In this document: piece by piece, positions 44,342-53,476 of the stretch | How positions within the stretch are numbered: position 1 is the first letter of the stretch | Layout: each line of letters begins with the position of its first letter | From: Massilia sp. 9I | GTDB lineage: Bacteria > Pseudomonadota > Gammaproteobacteria > Burkholderiales > Burkholderiaceae_D | Length of the DNA: 64,000 nt | Direction of reading: 5' to 3' | Assembly (NCBI RefSeq): GCF_902506415.1 | Contig: NZ_LR733275.1 | Location: 5,228,379-5,292,378, forward strand | Position numbers and translations under genes: made by a program | Notes under the pieces: generated by a model | Seen by the model: the letters and a program-made list of their open reading frames with translations, nothing else | Told to the model about the DNA's origin: nothing | The model's database searches: none

Positions 44342-45538
44342 ATGAGGACAGGCCCTGCATCATTCCGGCGGATGGGAGCGCGCGAGCTCGATGGCGCGCT
44401 GGTGGACGCGCGCCGGCGCACGCTGACCCTGTTCGAGGCGCTGGCGGCCGCCGGCTATGGGCAGCCCGCAAGCGTGCCGCGCCTTCCCATCTTGAATCCG
44501 CCCCTGTGGGAGCTGGGACACACGATCTGGTTCGCCGAGTGGTTCGTCCTGCGCGCGGCGCGCAGCAGCCGGCCCGGCGACGCCGTGGGCGACTCGCTGC
44601 TGGCGCAGGGCGACGCGTGGTTCGACTCGAACCTGGTGGCCCACGCCAGCCGCTGGATGCTCGACTTGCCGGCGCCGGAGGCGCTGGTACGCTACGGCGG
44701 CGAGGTGCTGGACCGCATGCGCGCGCGGCTGGCGCAGGAAACGGACGACGACGCCAGCCTGTATCCCTATCGCCTGGCGCTGGCCCACGAGGACATGCAC
44801 GGCGAAGCCATGCTCTACACCCTGCAGACGCTCGGCGCCGCGCCGCCACCCGGGATGGCGGAAGCGCCGCTCCGTCACGGCGACCGTTCCGGCATCGACT
44901 TCGGCGCGGCCGCCTTCCTGCCAGGTGGCGACCAGTCGCAGGGCTTCGTCTTCGACAACGAGCGCATACCGTCAACGCGGCCGACCGGCCCGTTCACGAT
45001 CGATGCGGCGCTGGTGAGCAACGGCGACTATCTCCCCTTTGTGGAAGATGGCGGATACCGTCAGCCGCGCTTCTGGAGCGAGGCGGGCCGGGCGTGGCTG
45101 CAGGAAACGGGGCGTTTGGCGCCGCGCTACTGGGAACGCGACGGGGCCGGGTGGCGCGTCCGGCGTTTCGGACAGAGCCTTGCGCTGGAGCCGGCCGAGC
45201 CGCTGCGCCACGTCTGCCTGCACGAAGCCGAGGCTTACTGCACCTGGGCCGGACGGCGCCTGCCGCGCGAGGACGAATGGGAGCGCGCGGCGAGCGCGGG
45301 CCATCCGGATTTCGACTGGGGCCAGCTGTGGGAATGGACCGCTTCGCGTTTCCTGCCTTATGCGGGTTTTCAGCCGGATCGCTACCTGGAATATTCCGCA
45401 CCCTGGTTCGTCACGCGCCAGGTATTGCGCGGCGCCTCCTTCGCCACCCCGGCGCGCCTGCGCTCGCCCCACTTCCGCAATTTCTACACGCCCCAGCGCG
45501 ACGACATCTTCGCCGGTTTCCGTACCTGCGCGCTGTAA
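44342..45538 (+). CDS. EgtB/SenA-type iron-dependent synthase (ergothioneine or selenoneine)
   Basis: A 398-residue non-heme iron protein. An N-terminal DinB-like domain supplies the three-histidine site H60 (ELGH), H149 and H153 (AHEDMHGE). The C-terminal half is an FGE-sulfatase domain (RLPREDEWERAA, LRGASF, RNFYTPQRDDIFAGFRT). This architecture joins a thiol or selenosugar to hercynine. The NPPLWELGH motif looks more like selenoneine synthase SenA than classical EgtB, but I am not certain. No egtD, senB or senC is adjacent, so the pathway cannot be confirmed from here. It lies 22 bases after a sensor kinase. Confidence 0.82.
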   Translation: MRTGPASFRRMGARELDGALVDARRRTLTLFEALAAAGYGQPASVPRLPILNPPLWELGHTIWFAEWFVLRAARSSRPGDAVGDSLLAQGDAWFDSNLVAHASRWMLDLPAPEALVRYGGEVLDRMRARLAQETDDDASLYPYRLALAHEDMHGEAMLYTLQTLGAAPPPGMAEAPLRHGDRSGIDFGAAAFLPGGDQSQGFVFDNERIPSTRPTGPFTIDAALVSNGDYLPFVEDGGYRQPRFWSEAGRAWLQETGRLAPRYWERDGAGWRVRRFGQSLALEPAEPLRHVCLHEAEAYCTWAGRRLPREDEWERAASAGHPDFDWGQLWEWTASRFLPYAGFQPDRYLEYSAPWFVTRQVLRGASFATPARLRSPHFRNFYTPQRDDIFAGFRTCAL

Positions 45539-45562
45539 GGGACGGCGGCGCCTGTCCCGTGC

Positions 45563-45590
45563 TTGACCATATCGACCCGCGTCCTATGTC
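45563..45590 (+). promoter_or_regulatory. Possible promoter of the ABC exporter gene
   Basis: TTGACC (45563-45568) and TATGTC (45585-45590) with a 16-base spacer, 87 bases before the ATG. The -10 is weak. Confidence 0.4.
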
Positions 45591-45676
45591 CGTTTTCGCA
45601 CGGAACGACGTCGTGCCCAGCCGTATGCTGAAGGTACCGGCGATGCCATGTCGCCGATTACTGCAATCGAGCAATC

Positions 45677-47539
45677 ATGAATACGCCAACTTCAGCCGGA
45701 ACCGGCGCCACGTCCAACGCGGCGCCTGAGCCAAAGGAAAAGAAACGCCGCGCCGCCGGCTTGTCGTTAGCTGCCTGGAAGCAATTTATCAGCGTAGCCA
45801 AACCCTATTGGCTGGGGAACGAAAAGACGAAAGCCTGGAGCCTGCTGCTGTTCCTGATCGTGCTGATGCTGGTCGAGACCAAGCTGGCGGTCATGCTGAA
45901 CAACCAGACCGGCGAGATCACCTCGGCGCTGGCGGCCAGGGATGGCGACCGCTTCTGGACCTCGGTGCGGGCCTGCCTGCTGGTCCTCGCTTTCGCGGTG
46001 CCGACCTACGCCTTCTACTATTACATGCGCGACCTGTTCGGCAACCACTGGCGGCGCTGGCTCACGGGGCGCTTCCTCGACGGCTACCTCAACGGACGCA
46101 AGTACTACGAACTGGGCGCCGACAGCGAGATCGACAACCCGGACCAGCGCATCAGCGAAGACATCAACACCTTTACCGGCCGCTCGATCCACTTCCTCCT
46201 GATCTTCCTCGGTTCGATCATGCAGCTGGTGGCCTTCAGCGCCGTGTTGTGGTCGATTTCCCACGTGCTGGTCGGCGTGCTGGCCGTGTACGCACTCACC
46301 GGCACGGTGGTCGCGCTCGGCGTGTTCGGCAATCCGCTGATCCACCTGAACTTCTGGCAGCTGCGGCGCGAGGCGGACTTCCGTTTCAGCCTGATGCGCC
46401 TGCGCGAAAACGCCGAATCGATCGCCTTCTATCGCGGTGAAGCGCAGGAGCGCGCCCACATCGAAAGCCGCTTCGACAAGGTGTTCCGCAACTTTGCCAA
46501 GCTGATCCGCAAGCAGTGTTCGCTCAACCTCTTCCAACGCACCTTCAGCCAGCTGACCCTGGTGCTGCCCTTCATGATCCTGGCCGGCGGCGTGCTGTCG
46601 GGCGAGCTGGAAGTGGGGCGCGCGGTGCAGGCGGCCGGCGCCTTCACGGCGGTCCTGAGCGCGGTCGGCGTCATCGTCGACAACTTCGAGAGCCTGAGCC
46701 GCTTCGTCGCGGGCATCGACCGCCTGCAGGCACTGTCGCGGCTGGTGCTGCCGGAAGCGCGCAAGAAAACCGCCGCCGCCAAGCCCGAGCCGCGCATCCA
46801 GACCCGTGCGGGCGAGCACCTGGCGCTGGAATCGCTGACCCTGCATCCGCCGCAATCCGAGCGGGTGCTCATCAAGGAGCTGAACCTGGTCCTGAAGCCC
46901 GGCGACGCGCTGCTCATCACCGGCGAAAGCGGCTGCGGCAAGAGCTCGCTGCTGCGCGCGATCGCGGGCCTGTGGAACCGGGGCAGCGGCACCATCCAGC
47001 GACCATCGCTCGACAAGTTCTTCTTCCTGCCCCAGCAGCCCTACCTGCAGGCGGGGACGCTGCGCAGCCAGCTGATCTACCCGAGCGGGCACACGGAGCT
47101 GAGCGACCCGCAGCTGCTGGAGATCCTGGAGCAGGTGCACCTGCCGCGCCTGGCCGAACGCGTCGGCGGCCTGGACGCCGTGCACGATTGGGAAAAGCTG
47201 CTGTCGGTCGGCGAACAGCAGCGCCTGGCTTTCGCCCGCGTGCTGGTGCACGGCCCCAGCATCGTGATCCTGGACGAAGCGACCAGTGCGCTCGACAGCG
47301 GCAACGAAGCGTCGCTCTATGCGCGCCTGCGCGACAGCGGCGCCACCCTGATCAGCATCGCCCACCGCGCCGCGGTACTGCGCCACCACACCCACGTGCT
47401 GCGCCTGATGGGCGAGGGCGCCTGGGAGGTGCAGGAAGCCGGCGGCTTCCAGTTCGACGGGCCGGTGGCCGTCGTGAAGGGCAGCGGCGGCACGGCGCCG
47501 CCTTCGCGGCCGGTGGTCAAGGTCGCGGCTGCAGGCTAG
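45677..47539 (+). CDS. ABC transporter, fused permease and ATPase (SbmA/YddA-like)
   Basis: A 620-residue half transporter. The membrane domain (about residues 50-350) is of the ABC_membrane_2 type found in SbmA/BacA and YddA, with the MRDLFGNHWRRWLTGRFL segment. The ATPase follows with Walker A GESGCGKS (416-423), signature LSVGEQ (509-514) and Walker B IVILDEA (529-535). The family moves peptides, vitamins or very-long-chain acyl groups; no substrate can be named. It works as a homodimer. Its 3' end overlaps the convergent zinc-ribbon gene by 23 bases. Confidence 0.92.
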   Translation: MNTPTSAGTGATSNAAPEPKEKKRRAAGLSLAAWKQFISVAKPYWLGNEKTKAWSLLLFLIVLMLVETKLAVMLNNQTGEITSALAARDGDRFWTSVRACLLVLAFAVPTYAFYYYMRDLFGNHWRRWLTGRFLDGYLNGRKYYELGADSEIDNPDQRISEDINTFTGRSIHFLLIFLGSIMQLVAFSAVLWSISHVLVGVLAVYALTGTVVALGVFGNPLIHLNFWQLRREADFRFSLMRLRENAESIAFYRGEAQERAHIESRFDKVFRNFAKLIRKQCSLNLFQRTFSQLTLVLPFMILAGGVLSGELEVGRAVQAAGAFTAVLSAVGVIVDNFESLSRFVAGIDRLQALSRLVLPEARKKTAAAKPEPRIQTRAGEHLALESLTLHPPQSERVLIKELNLVLKPGDALLITGESGCGKSSLLRAIAGLWNRGSGTIQRPSLDKFFFLPQQPYLQAGTLRSQLIYPSGHTELSDPQLLEILEQVHLPRLAERVGGLDAVHDWEKLLSVGEQQRLAFARVLVHGPSIVILDEATSALDSGNEASLYARLRDSGATLISIAHRAAVLRHHTHVLRLMGEGAWEVQEAGGFQFDGPVAVVKGSGGTAPPSRPVVKVAAAG

Positions 47540-47828
47540 CCTCCGGCCGCTTGACTTCCTTGTACGCGATGAAGCGGATTTGCACGAAGCCCAGCGCGAG
47601 CAGGATCAGCATCTCCCAGAACATGCCGGCATCGAAGCGCAGGCCGAACAGCTGGGACAGCGCGACGCGGCCGAGCAGGTAGATCGGCAGGATGAAGTTG
47701 GTCAGCTTTTGCCGGACCTTCAGCTCGCTGCCGCAGGTCGGGCACTTGACCCGCCCATTGAAGGGCGGCGAGAACTGCGAAGCGGCCGAGATCGACAAGT
47801 CGCCACAATGCGGACACCTGTACATCAT
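47517..47828 (-). CDS. Zinc-ribbon small membrane protein (103 aa)
   Basis: An N-terminal zinc ribbon (CPHC at residues 5-8, CPTC at about 29-32) is followed by two hydrophobic segments (about 45-62 and 68-86). The layout suggests a cytoplasmic metal or nucleic-acid-binding knuckle tethered to the inner membrane. Its last seven codons lie antisense to the ABC transporter's C-terminus. Family unknown. Confidence 0.8.
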   Translation of the reverse strand: MMYRCPHCGDLSISAASQFSPPFNGRVKCPTCGSELKVRQKLTNFILPIYLLGRVALSQLFGLRFDAGMFWEMLILLALGFVQIRFIAYKEVKRPEASLQPRP

Positions 47829-47862
47829 TCCCCCATTTCGATAAACATCGAAGTAATGGCGC

Positions 47863-48825
47863 TCAGCGTGCAGCGCTGCCCAGCGTCGCCGCGTAGCGCT
47901 CCAGCGCCTGGCCCACTTCCAGCGGCTGCTCCAGCATCGAGAAGTGCCGGCCCGGCACCTGTACGGTCTGCTGGCGCGGGAAGCGGAAGCTCTTGTAGTG
48001 CTCGGCCCCGGTCACGTGGTCTTCCTTGCCGCTGATGACCAGCACCGGCATGCTCAGGCTCGCGGTGGCGGGCGCCATGTCTTCGAGGTAGTTCGCGATG
48101 GCGCCGCTGGTGAACAGGGTGGAGGCAAAGTCGCGGTTGGCGGGGCGGCCCTTCATCGCGGCGCCAATCCGGGCTTCCGTCGCATCGTCGGCGTACATCA
48201 GCTTTCCCATCAGCCTGGCCTGGCCCAGCATGCCCATCACCATGCCGAAGCGCTGGGGCAGGGGCGCGGCCGGGTCCATCGGTGGGCGCGCGTTCGCAGG
48301 CAGCAGCGCGTAGCCGTGCGTCGCCGTGCTCTCCATCGAGGCCGGCAGGGACAGGATGCTGTTCATCAGGACCATGCCGCTGACGCGCTCCGGGTACTTG
48401 CGCGCGTAGGCGGTGGCGATGATGCCCCCGAAGGAGTGCGACATCAAGACCCACTTCCCGATCTTCAGGCTGGCGCGCAGTTCATCCATGTCCTGGATGA
48501 CGCGCTCGAGCGCATAGTTCTTCTTCGGATCGCTGCCGGAACGCCCGCTGCCGCGCTGGTCCAGGTAGACCATGCGGAAGTGCTTCTCCAGCGTGGCGCC
48601 GGCCAGCTTCTCGACCGCTTCGCTGCCTGAACCGGGCCCGCCATGCACGAACAGGGCGGGGATGCCCGTCCCGGCCACCGTGTAGGCAAGCGGTACGCCG
48701 TCGCTGGTGGTGAAGCTGCTGGCATTGGCGACGACCGGCGCGGGCGTCGCGGCTATCTGCTGCGCGAGGACGGAGGAAGAGGCAAGGCAAAGCGCAAGGA
48801 GGGCGAGGTGAAGCTTGGTCGACAT
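47863..48825 (-). CDS. Exported alpha/beta hydrolase (proline iminopeptidase-like)
   Basis: A 320-residue protein with a signal peptide ending at VLA (about residue 21). The oxyanion segment HGGPGSGS (61-68) and the DQRGSGRSGS motif are typical of proline iminopeptidase and related hydrolases. The triad is S131 (SHSFGG, with Ser in place of the usual first Gly), D269 (GKEDHV) and H294 (GRHFSM). It would act in the periplasm on a small ester or peptide. It stands alone. Confidence 0.9.
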   Translation of the reverse strand: MSTKLHLALLALCLASSSVLAQQIAATPAPVVANASSFTTSDGVPLAYTVAGTGIPALFVHGGPGSGSEAVEKLAGATLEKHFRMVYLDQRGSGRSGSDPKKNYALERVIQDMDELRASLKIGKWVLMSHSFGGIIATAYARKYPERVSGMVLMNSILSLPASMESTATHGYALLPANARPPMDPAAPLPQRFGMVMGMLGQARLMGKLMYADDATEARIGAAMKGRPANRDFASTLFTSGAIANYLEDMAPATASLSMPVLVISGKEDHVTGAEHYKSFRFPRQQTVQVPGRHFSMLEQPLEVGQALERYAATLGSAAR

Positions 48826-48899
48826 GGAATCCAGCCTGATGGTTGCGATCAGCCATGATAGTGCCGGATACATGCAAAAAGCTAGCCCGCAGCGATCAA

Positions 48900-50543
48900 T
48901 CAGCGCAGCTCGTGCAGGGCAATGCCGTCGAAGCCCGGCCAGGCGCCGAAATCGGCTTCGAGCTGCGGCAGCAGGGCGCGCAGCGCGTCCTTGTTGGCGT
49001 GGAAGGTGGTGGCCGAGCCGTCGATGACCCGGCTGCCGGTCAGCACGTAGGGCTGGGCGGCGGAATGCGCGAGCGGCTGGCGCAGCAGCACCAGCACCTG
49101 CTGTCCGTCCACCGTGAACAGCAGCATGTCGCCGGCGCCGCCCTTTGGCGCGCGGCGGTAGCGGCGTTGTGTCTCGGAGGGCAGGGGACCCGCCTCCAGC
49201 GCGATGCGCACACGCTTGCCGTGCGCCGCCGCCCAGTCCAGGAAAGGCAGGGCGAAGCGCTCGATCTGGCCGGGATCGGTGCGGTAATCCATCACCGTGA
49301 GCGCGTCGGCGTAGCGCGCCAGGCCCGTCAGCACCGTCTCGCGCTCGTCCCACCAGAAGGGCACGACGAATTCCAGCGGTGTCGCGCCCGCTGCCTCGCG
49401 CAGCGCGGCCAGGGTGGCGACGTATTCCTGGTCCAGGCGTGCGGCCGGCAGCACGTGCTTGGGCAGCAGGTAGGGTTCGATGTCGAACTGGATGCTTCTC
49501 AAGCGCGCCGCCGGTTCGGCGGCGGCGTTGTAGGCGGCATAGGCGCGCGCGCGGGCAGCGGTGGCGGCGCGCTGGGACGGCAGCACCATGTGCGGGTCGC
49601 CTTCGACGGCGCTGACCTGAACACCGCGCTCCCCGGCCCGGCGAATGAAAGCGGCGAGCGCCTCCGGCTGCTGGACGCGGCCTTCTTCGAGCGTCACCAC
49701 GATGAACAGCGCGCCGATGCGTTCGCGTTCGGCCCAGGCCAGCAGATCGTCGCCGCGCTCCAGCCATGCGCTGCGGTCCCAGATCCAGGTGGAGCGGGGC
49801 GGCGCGGCGCCGGGCGTGTCGGGTTCCAGCGCGAGCGCGTCGAGCGTGAGCGTGCCGCCGGCGTCCGGACAGGCGATGACGAACTGGCGCCAGCTGGCGC
49901 GGTCCAGCTGCGCGGGCAGCGCCAGGCGGGCGCCACCCCCAGCCCCGCTGGCCGTCAGCTGCCCCATGTCGAGGGCCGCTTCGCGCGCTGCATGCGCCGC
50001 GTCCGCGGCCTGCCAGGCGAACCGCCCCTTGCCGGCAAACGTGGCTCGCAGCGAGGCGCGCAGGCGCGGCATGGTCCAGGGGCCGGTGAGCAGGACGCCG
50101 GCCGGGCGGCTGCCGGGGCGGCATGTGATGTGCAGGCGACCGCCTTCCAGTCGGGCCAGAACCCGCTCCTCGACGCCGTAGCTGCGCACCTGCATGTTCG
50201 GCAGCAGGTTGATCCGCAGCGGCATGGGTTCCGGACCCGCCGGTTTGGCGTCGCCGCCGTCCGGCACCAGGGTCTGCTCGCTGACCGCGAAGCGGCCCTC
50301 CTTGTCGCCGCCCTGCAGCAGGATGGTGGTGGCCGGCTTCGCACCGCGGCTAAGTACCTGCAGCGCTTCGACCTGGGCCTTCCCGAGCGCAAGCGAGCGG
50401 CAGCCGGGCAACGCCGGCTTGTCCGAGACGAGGAAACGTAGTTCCGTGCCATCTGGGCCCGCGGCCGGAGCCGAGGGAATGCCAGCCGGCGCGGCCGTTG
50501 CGGGGCACAGGTGGAGGAAGGCGGCAAGCACGGTCGCGTTCAT
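48900..50543 (-). CDS. Exported TIM-barrel-like protein, putative glycoside hydrolase
   Basis: A 547-residue protein, last in a four-gene operon. A likely signal peptide (residues 1-17) precedes a beta-rich N-terminal region (about 20-260, carbohydrate-binding-like), then an alpha/beta barrel-like half beginning near STWIWDRSAW. That half holds QFDIEPYLLP, where D and E are placed like glycosidase catalytic acids, and later VMDYRTD. I do not recognise a named family. Its ATG overlaps the stop of the GT2 gene, suggesting it trims or releases that enzyme's polymer. Confidence 0.78.
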   Translation of the reverse strand: MNATVLAAFLHLCPATAAPAGIPSAPAAGPDGTELRFLVSDKPALPGCRSLALGKAQVEALQVLSRGAKPATTILLQGGDKEGRFAVSEQTLVPDGGDAKPAGPEPMPLRINLLPNMQVRSYGVEERVLARLEGGRLHITCRPGSRPAGVLLTGPWTMPRLRASLRATFAGKGRFAWQAADAAHAAREAALDMGQLTASGAGGGARLALPAQLDRASWRQFVIACPDAGGTLTLDALALEPDTPGAAPPRSTWIWDRSAWLERGDDLLAWAERERIGALFIVVTLEEGRVQQPEALAAFIRRAGERGVQVSAVEGDPHMVLPSQRAATAARARAYAAYNAAAEPAARLRSIQFDIEPYLLPKHVLPAARLDQEYVATLAALREAAGATPLEFVVPFWWDERETVLTGLARYADALTVMDYRTDPGQIERFALPFLDWAAAHGKRVRIALEAGPLPSETQRRYRRAPKGGAGDMLLFTVDGQQVLVLLRQPLAHSAAQPYVLTGSRVIDGSATTFHANKDALRALLPQLEADFGAWPGFDGIALHELR

Positions 50544-51943
50544 TGGCCGGTCCCGCTCTGCCAAGTGCCCTTGCGCCGCATCGTGCCCCAGCTGGATTCC
50601 TTCTGCATGGCCCAGCGATACAGGCCGGTTAGGCGCCAGACCGCATTGAGCTGGCGGTAGCCGAAGTTCTCGAGCACCACCACCAGTCCCAGCATCAGGA
50701 GCTGCTTGCCGCGCGGGTAGATGTGGAAGGACATCTCTTCCAGCAGCAGGCCCGAGGCGGACAGCAGGATGCCGAGCCCGATGGCGACGAACAGGAAGGC
50801 GCCAAAGGCCTCCCAGGAGATCATCCCAGTGAAGAAGGCCCACAGCATGAAGGCGTAGCCGCCCAGTTCCACCAGGGGACCCAGCCACTCGAACAGCAGC
50901 ATGAAGGGGAAAGCGATCCAGCCCGGCACGCCGCCATTGCGCGAAAAGGGCAGGCCCCAGTTGGCGTTCAGGCTCTCGGCCAGGCCGCGTTGCCAGCGGA
51001 TGCGCTGGTTCTTCAGCGTCCGGTAGTCCTCCGGCGCTTCGGTCCAGCACACGGGGTCAGGGACGAATTCGATGCGGTAAGGCTGGCGCTGTTCGCGCAG
51101 CAGGCGGTGCATGCGCACCACCAGTTCCATGTCCTCGCCGATGGTGTCGCGGCGGTAGCCGCCCACGGCCACCACTGCATCCTTGCGGAACACGCCAAAG
51201 GCGCCGGAGATGATCAGCATGCCGTTCAGGGCCGACCAGCCGAGGCGGCCGAACAGGAAGGCGCGCAGGTACTCGACCACCTGGAACAGGGCCCAGATGT
51301 TCTTCGGCAGGCCGACGCTGGTGAGGAAGCCGCCGCTCACGGTGCAGCCGTTGGCCACGCGCACCGTGCCGCCGGCCGCCACCACGGTGGGGTCGCGCAG
51401 GAAGGGTTCGGTGACCTTGGCCAGGCTATCGCGCTGCAGGATCGAGTCGGCGTCGACGCCGCACACCAGCGGGTAGCGCGAGACATTCATGGCGGCGTTC
51501 AGCGAGTCCGCCTTGCCGCCATTGACTTTGTCGATCACGCGCACGTTCGGGTAGCGCGTGGAACGGTAAACGCCGCGCACCTCGGCGGTGGGAATCTGGC
51601 GGCGGTAGGCTTCGGGGAAGGGCAGCAGGGCGAACTCGCGCTGCAGCACGTCCAGGGTGCCGTCCTTCGAGCCGTCGTTGACGACGATGATCTCGAATTC
51701 CGCGTAGGACAGCTGCAGCATCGAGCGCACCGAGGCGGCGATGGTGGCCTCCTCGTTATAGGCCGGCACCAGGATGCTGACCGGCGGCTCCAGGCCCGAA
51801 TAGGCGCGCGGCAGGTCGGCCATGAACAGTTCCTGGCCCTTGATGCGCAGCGAACGCAGGGCGATCGCGTTCAGCATCAGGTAGCCGCCATTCAAGGCGA
51901 TGAAATAACAAAACACGAACCAGGTGATGAAGTCGGTTAGCAT
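50540..51943 (-). CDS. Processive family 2 glycosyltransferase (polysaccharide synthase)
   Basis: A 467-residue membrane synthase like PgaC/BcsA. One N-terminal helix precedes the GT-A domain with all processive motifs: D90 (VVNDGS), D164-x-D166, E270-D271 and QxxRW (Q313-W317). Three or four C-terminal helices would form the export channel. No PilZ domain is present. It would polymerise a beta-linked sugar across the inner membrane. GGAGGGAG precedes the ATG, which overlaps the HEAT gene stop by one base. Confidence 0.92.
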   Translation of the reverse strand: MLTDFITWFVFCYFIALNGGYLMLNAIALRSLRIKGQELFMADLPRAYSGLEPPVSILVPAYNEEATIAASVRSMLQLSYAEFEIIVVNDGSKDGTLDVLQREFALLPFPEAYRRQIPTAEVRGVYRSTRYPNVRVIDKVNGGKADSLNAAMNVSRYPLVCGVDADSILQRDSLAKVTEPFLRDPTVVAAGGTVRVANGCTVSGGFLTSVGLPKNIWALFQVVEYLRAFLFGRLGWSALNGMLIISGAFGVFRKDAVVAVGGYRRDTIGEDMELVVRMHRLLREQRQPYRIEFVPDPVCWTEAPEDYRTLKNQRIRWQRGLAESLNANWGLPFSRNGGVPGWIAFPFMLLFEWLGPLVELGGYAFMLWAFFTGMISWEAFGAFLFVAIGLGILLSASGLLLEEMSFHIYPRGKQLLMLGLVVVLENFGYRQLNAVWRLTGLYRWAMQKESSWGTMRRKGTWQSGTGQ

Positions 51944-53001
51944 CAGGCTCCCTCCTCGGCCAGCACCTGGTCCAGCATGTCGAGCGCAAAGCGGTCGGTG
52001 AGCGAGGCGCGCACCGCTTCCAGGTCGGCGCGCGACAGCAGCGGCAGTTCGCGCAGGGCCTGCGCCGCACGGTAGCGCACCCACCACTGCGGGTCGCCCA
52101 GCAGCGCCGTCAGACGGGCCGCGTCGCTGCGTTCGCCGACACGGCCGAGCGCACGCGCCGCCTGCACCCGCACCTGCCAGTCTTCGTGACCGAGCAGGGC
52201 GCGTACTTCAAGCAGGGTCTCGGGCGTCAGCACGCTGCGCAGTGCGGCGATCACCACCGCGCTTGACCTGCTGTTCAAGGCTTGCGCCAGCACCCCGGCC
52301 GGCAGCATCACGCGCAGCGATTCGGCGATGCGCAGCGCGCGCGGCAGGCGTTCCTCGCCCAGCTGGGGCAGGATGCGCGCCAGTACCTGCGCCACCGGGG
52401 CGCTGGCCTGCTGCAGGATGCCCGCCACGTGCGACAGGGCCCAGTCTTCGCGTTCGACGAAGAGCGGCGTCAGGTACTCGGCGGCAGCTTCCGGATCGAC
52501 CCGCACCAAGGCCCACAGCGCGGTCAGCGAGAGCGCGCTGTCGGCCGCGCGCGCCAGCGGCAGCAGCTGCGGCCAGGCGGCGCGGTCGCGCAGGTGCCCC
52601 AGCACCAGGGTGGCCAGCAGGCGCTCGTCGCGGGCGCCGCGCGCCAGCATGGCGCGCGCCAGTTCGTCCACGCCGAGACGGCGCGCCATGGCGTTGAGGG
52701 CCTCGCTGGCGTCGCCGCGCAGCGAGCCTTGCAGGTGGGCCCACAGGTGGAGAAACGGCAGGCGTTCGCGCGGCCCCAGGGCGGGCAGCGCCGGCTCTTC
52801 GCCGACGATGGCCTGGTTCAGCAGCGGGCGCCAGCGCGCCAGGGCGGCCGCGGCGCGCCGCTCGCGCCGGCGCAGGGCCATGCGCAGCAGGACGATCTGC
52901 GCGGCCAACAGCAGGGTCAGGACCAGCGCGATGGTCCCGGTCCAGACCGCGACGGTAACGAAACTGCTGCTGGCGCCGGCGTGGAGGGCGCTCGGGTTCA
53001 T
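51943..53001 (-). CDS. Membrane-anchored HEAT-repeat protein
   Basis: A 352-residue protein with one N-terminal helix (about 18-42) and a cytoplasmic alpha-solenoid of about seven HEAT repeats, clearest near LLGHEDWQVRVQAARALGRVGE and the next repeat (LLGDPQWWVRYRAAQALREL). It is probably a scaffold linking the receiver protein to the glycosyltransferase. It overlaps both neighbours (four bases with the receiver gene, one with the GT2 gene). Confidence 0.87.
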   Translation of the reverse strand: MNPSALHAGASSSFVTVAVWTGTIALVLTLLLAAQIVLLRMALRRRERRAAAALARWRPLLNQAIVGEEPALPALGPRERLPFLHLWAHLQGSLRGDASEALNAMARRLGVDELARAMLARGARDERLLATLVLGHLRDRAAWPQLLPLARAADSALSLTALWALVRVDPEAAAEYLTPLFVEREDWALSHVAGILQQASAPVAQVLARILPQLGEERLPRALRIAESLRVMLPAGVLAQALNSRSSAVVIAALRSVLTPETLLEVRALLGHEDWQVRVQAARALGRVGERSDAARLTALLGDPQWWVRYRAAQALRELPLLSRADLEAVRASLTDRFALDMLDQVLAEEGA

Positions 53002-53396
53002 GGTCCCGTTTTCAGGAAACGGCGGACGCGCGCCAGCAGTTCGTTGGGCTGGAAGGGCTTGATGACGAAGTCGTTGGCGCCGGCGTCGAGCGCGCGCACG
53101 GTGTCGCGTTCGGTGTTCTTCGCGGTAAGCATCAGGATCGGCACGCCGGCCCAGTCGGCGCGCGCCCGCGCCAGCCCCACCAACTCGAAACCGTCGACAT
53201 AGGGCAGCATGACGTCGAGCAGGACCAGATCGGGCTTGTCCGTGGCCCGGGCGATGTGTTCGCTGGCGGCGCGGCCGTCGGCCAGGTGGACGACCCGGTA
53301 GCCCTGGCGCTCCAGCATGAAGCGCAGGACCTGGGCGATGTGCTCGTCGTCCTCGACGACCAGCACCAGCGGAGTGGAAGCGTGTTGGTTTTCCAT
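52998..53396 (-). CDS. Single-domain response regulator (receiver only)
   Basis: A 132-residue CheY-like receiver: acidic pair DD in VVEDDEH, phosphoacceptor D in LVLLDVMLPYVDG (about residue 57) and K in FVIKPFQPNE. No output domain, so it must act by protein contact, most likely on the HEAT protein encoded next. The start was chosen because a TATACT -10 lies between it and the earlier in-frame ATG at 53444. No kinase is adjacent. Confidence 0.9.
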   Translation of the reverse strand: MENQHASTPLVLVVEDDEHIAQVLRFMLERQGYRVVHLADGRAASEHIARATDKPDLVLLDVMLPYVDGFELVGLARARADWAGVPILMLTAKNTERDTVRALDAGANDFVIKPFQPNELLARVRRFLKTGP

Positions 53397-53423
53397 CGGA
53401 TACGAAAGAATGGCGCCGTCTTC

Positions 53424-53429
53424 AGTATA
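53424..53429 (-). promoter_or_regulatory. -10 box for the receiver-HEAT-GT2 operon
   Basis: TATACT on the minus strand, 28 bases before the ATG of the receiver gene. No consensus -35 is visible, which fits activator-dependent transcription. Confidence 0.4.
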
Positions 53430-53476
53430 GCCGACAAGCACCATTGCAGGGCGCGATCCCGGACCGCCCGCACGGT

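Noticed and set aside
53397..53444. Upstream ATG (53444) for the receiver gene
   Set aside because: A TATACT -10 box lies between it and the inner ATG, and the added residues are not part of the receiver fold.
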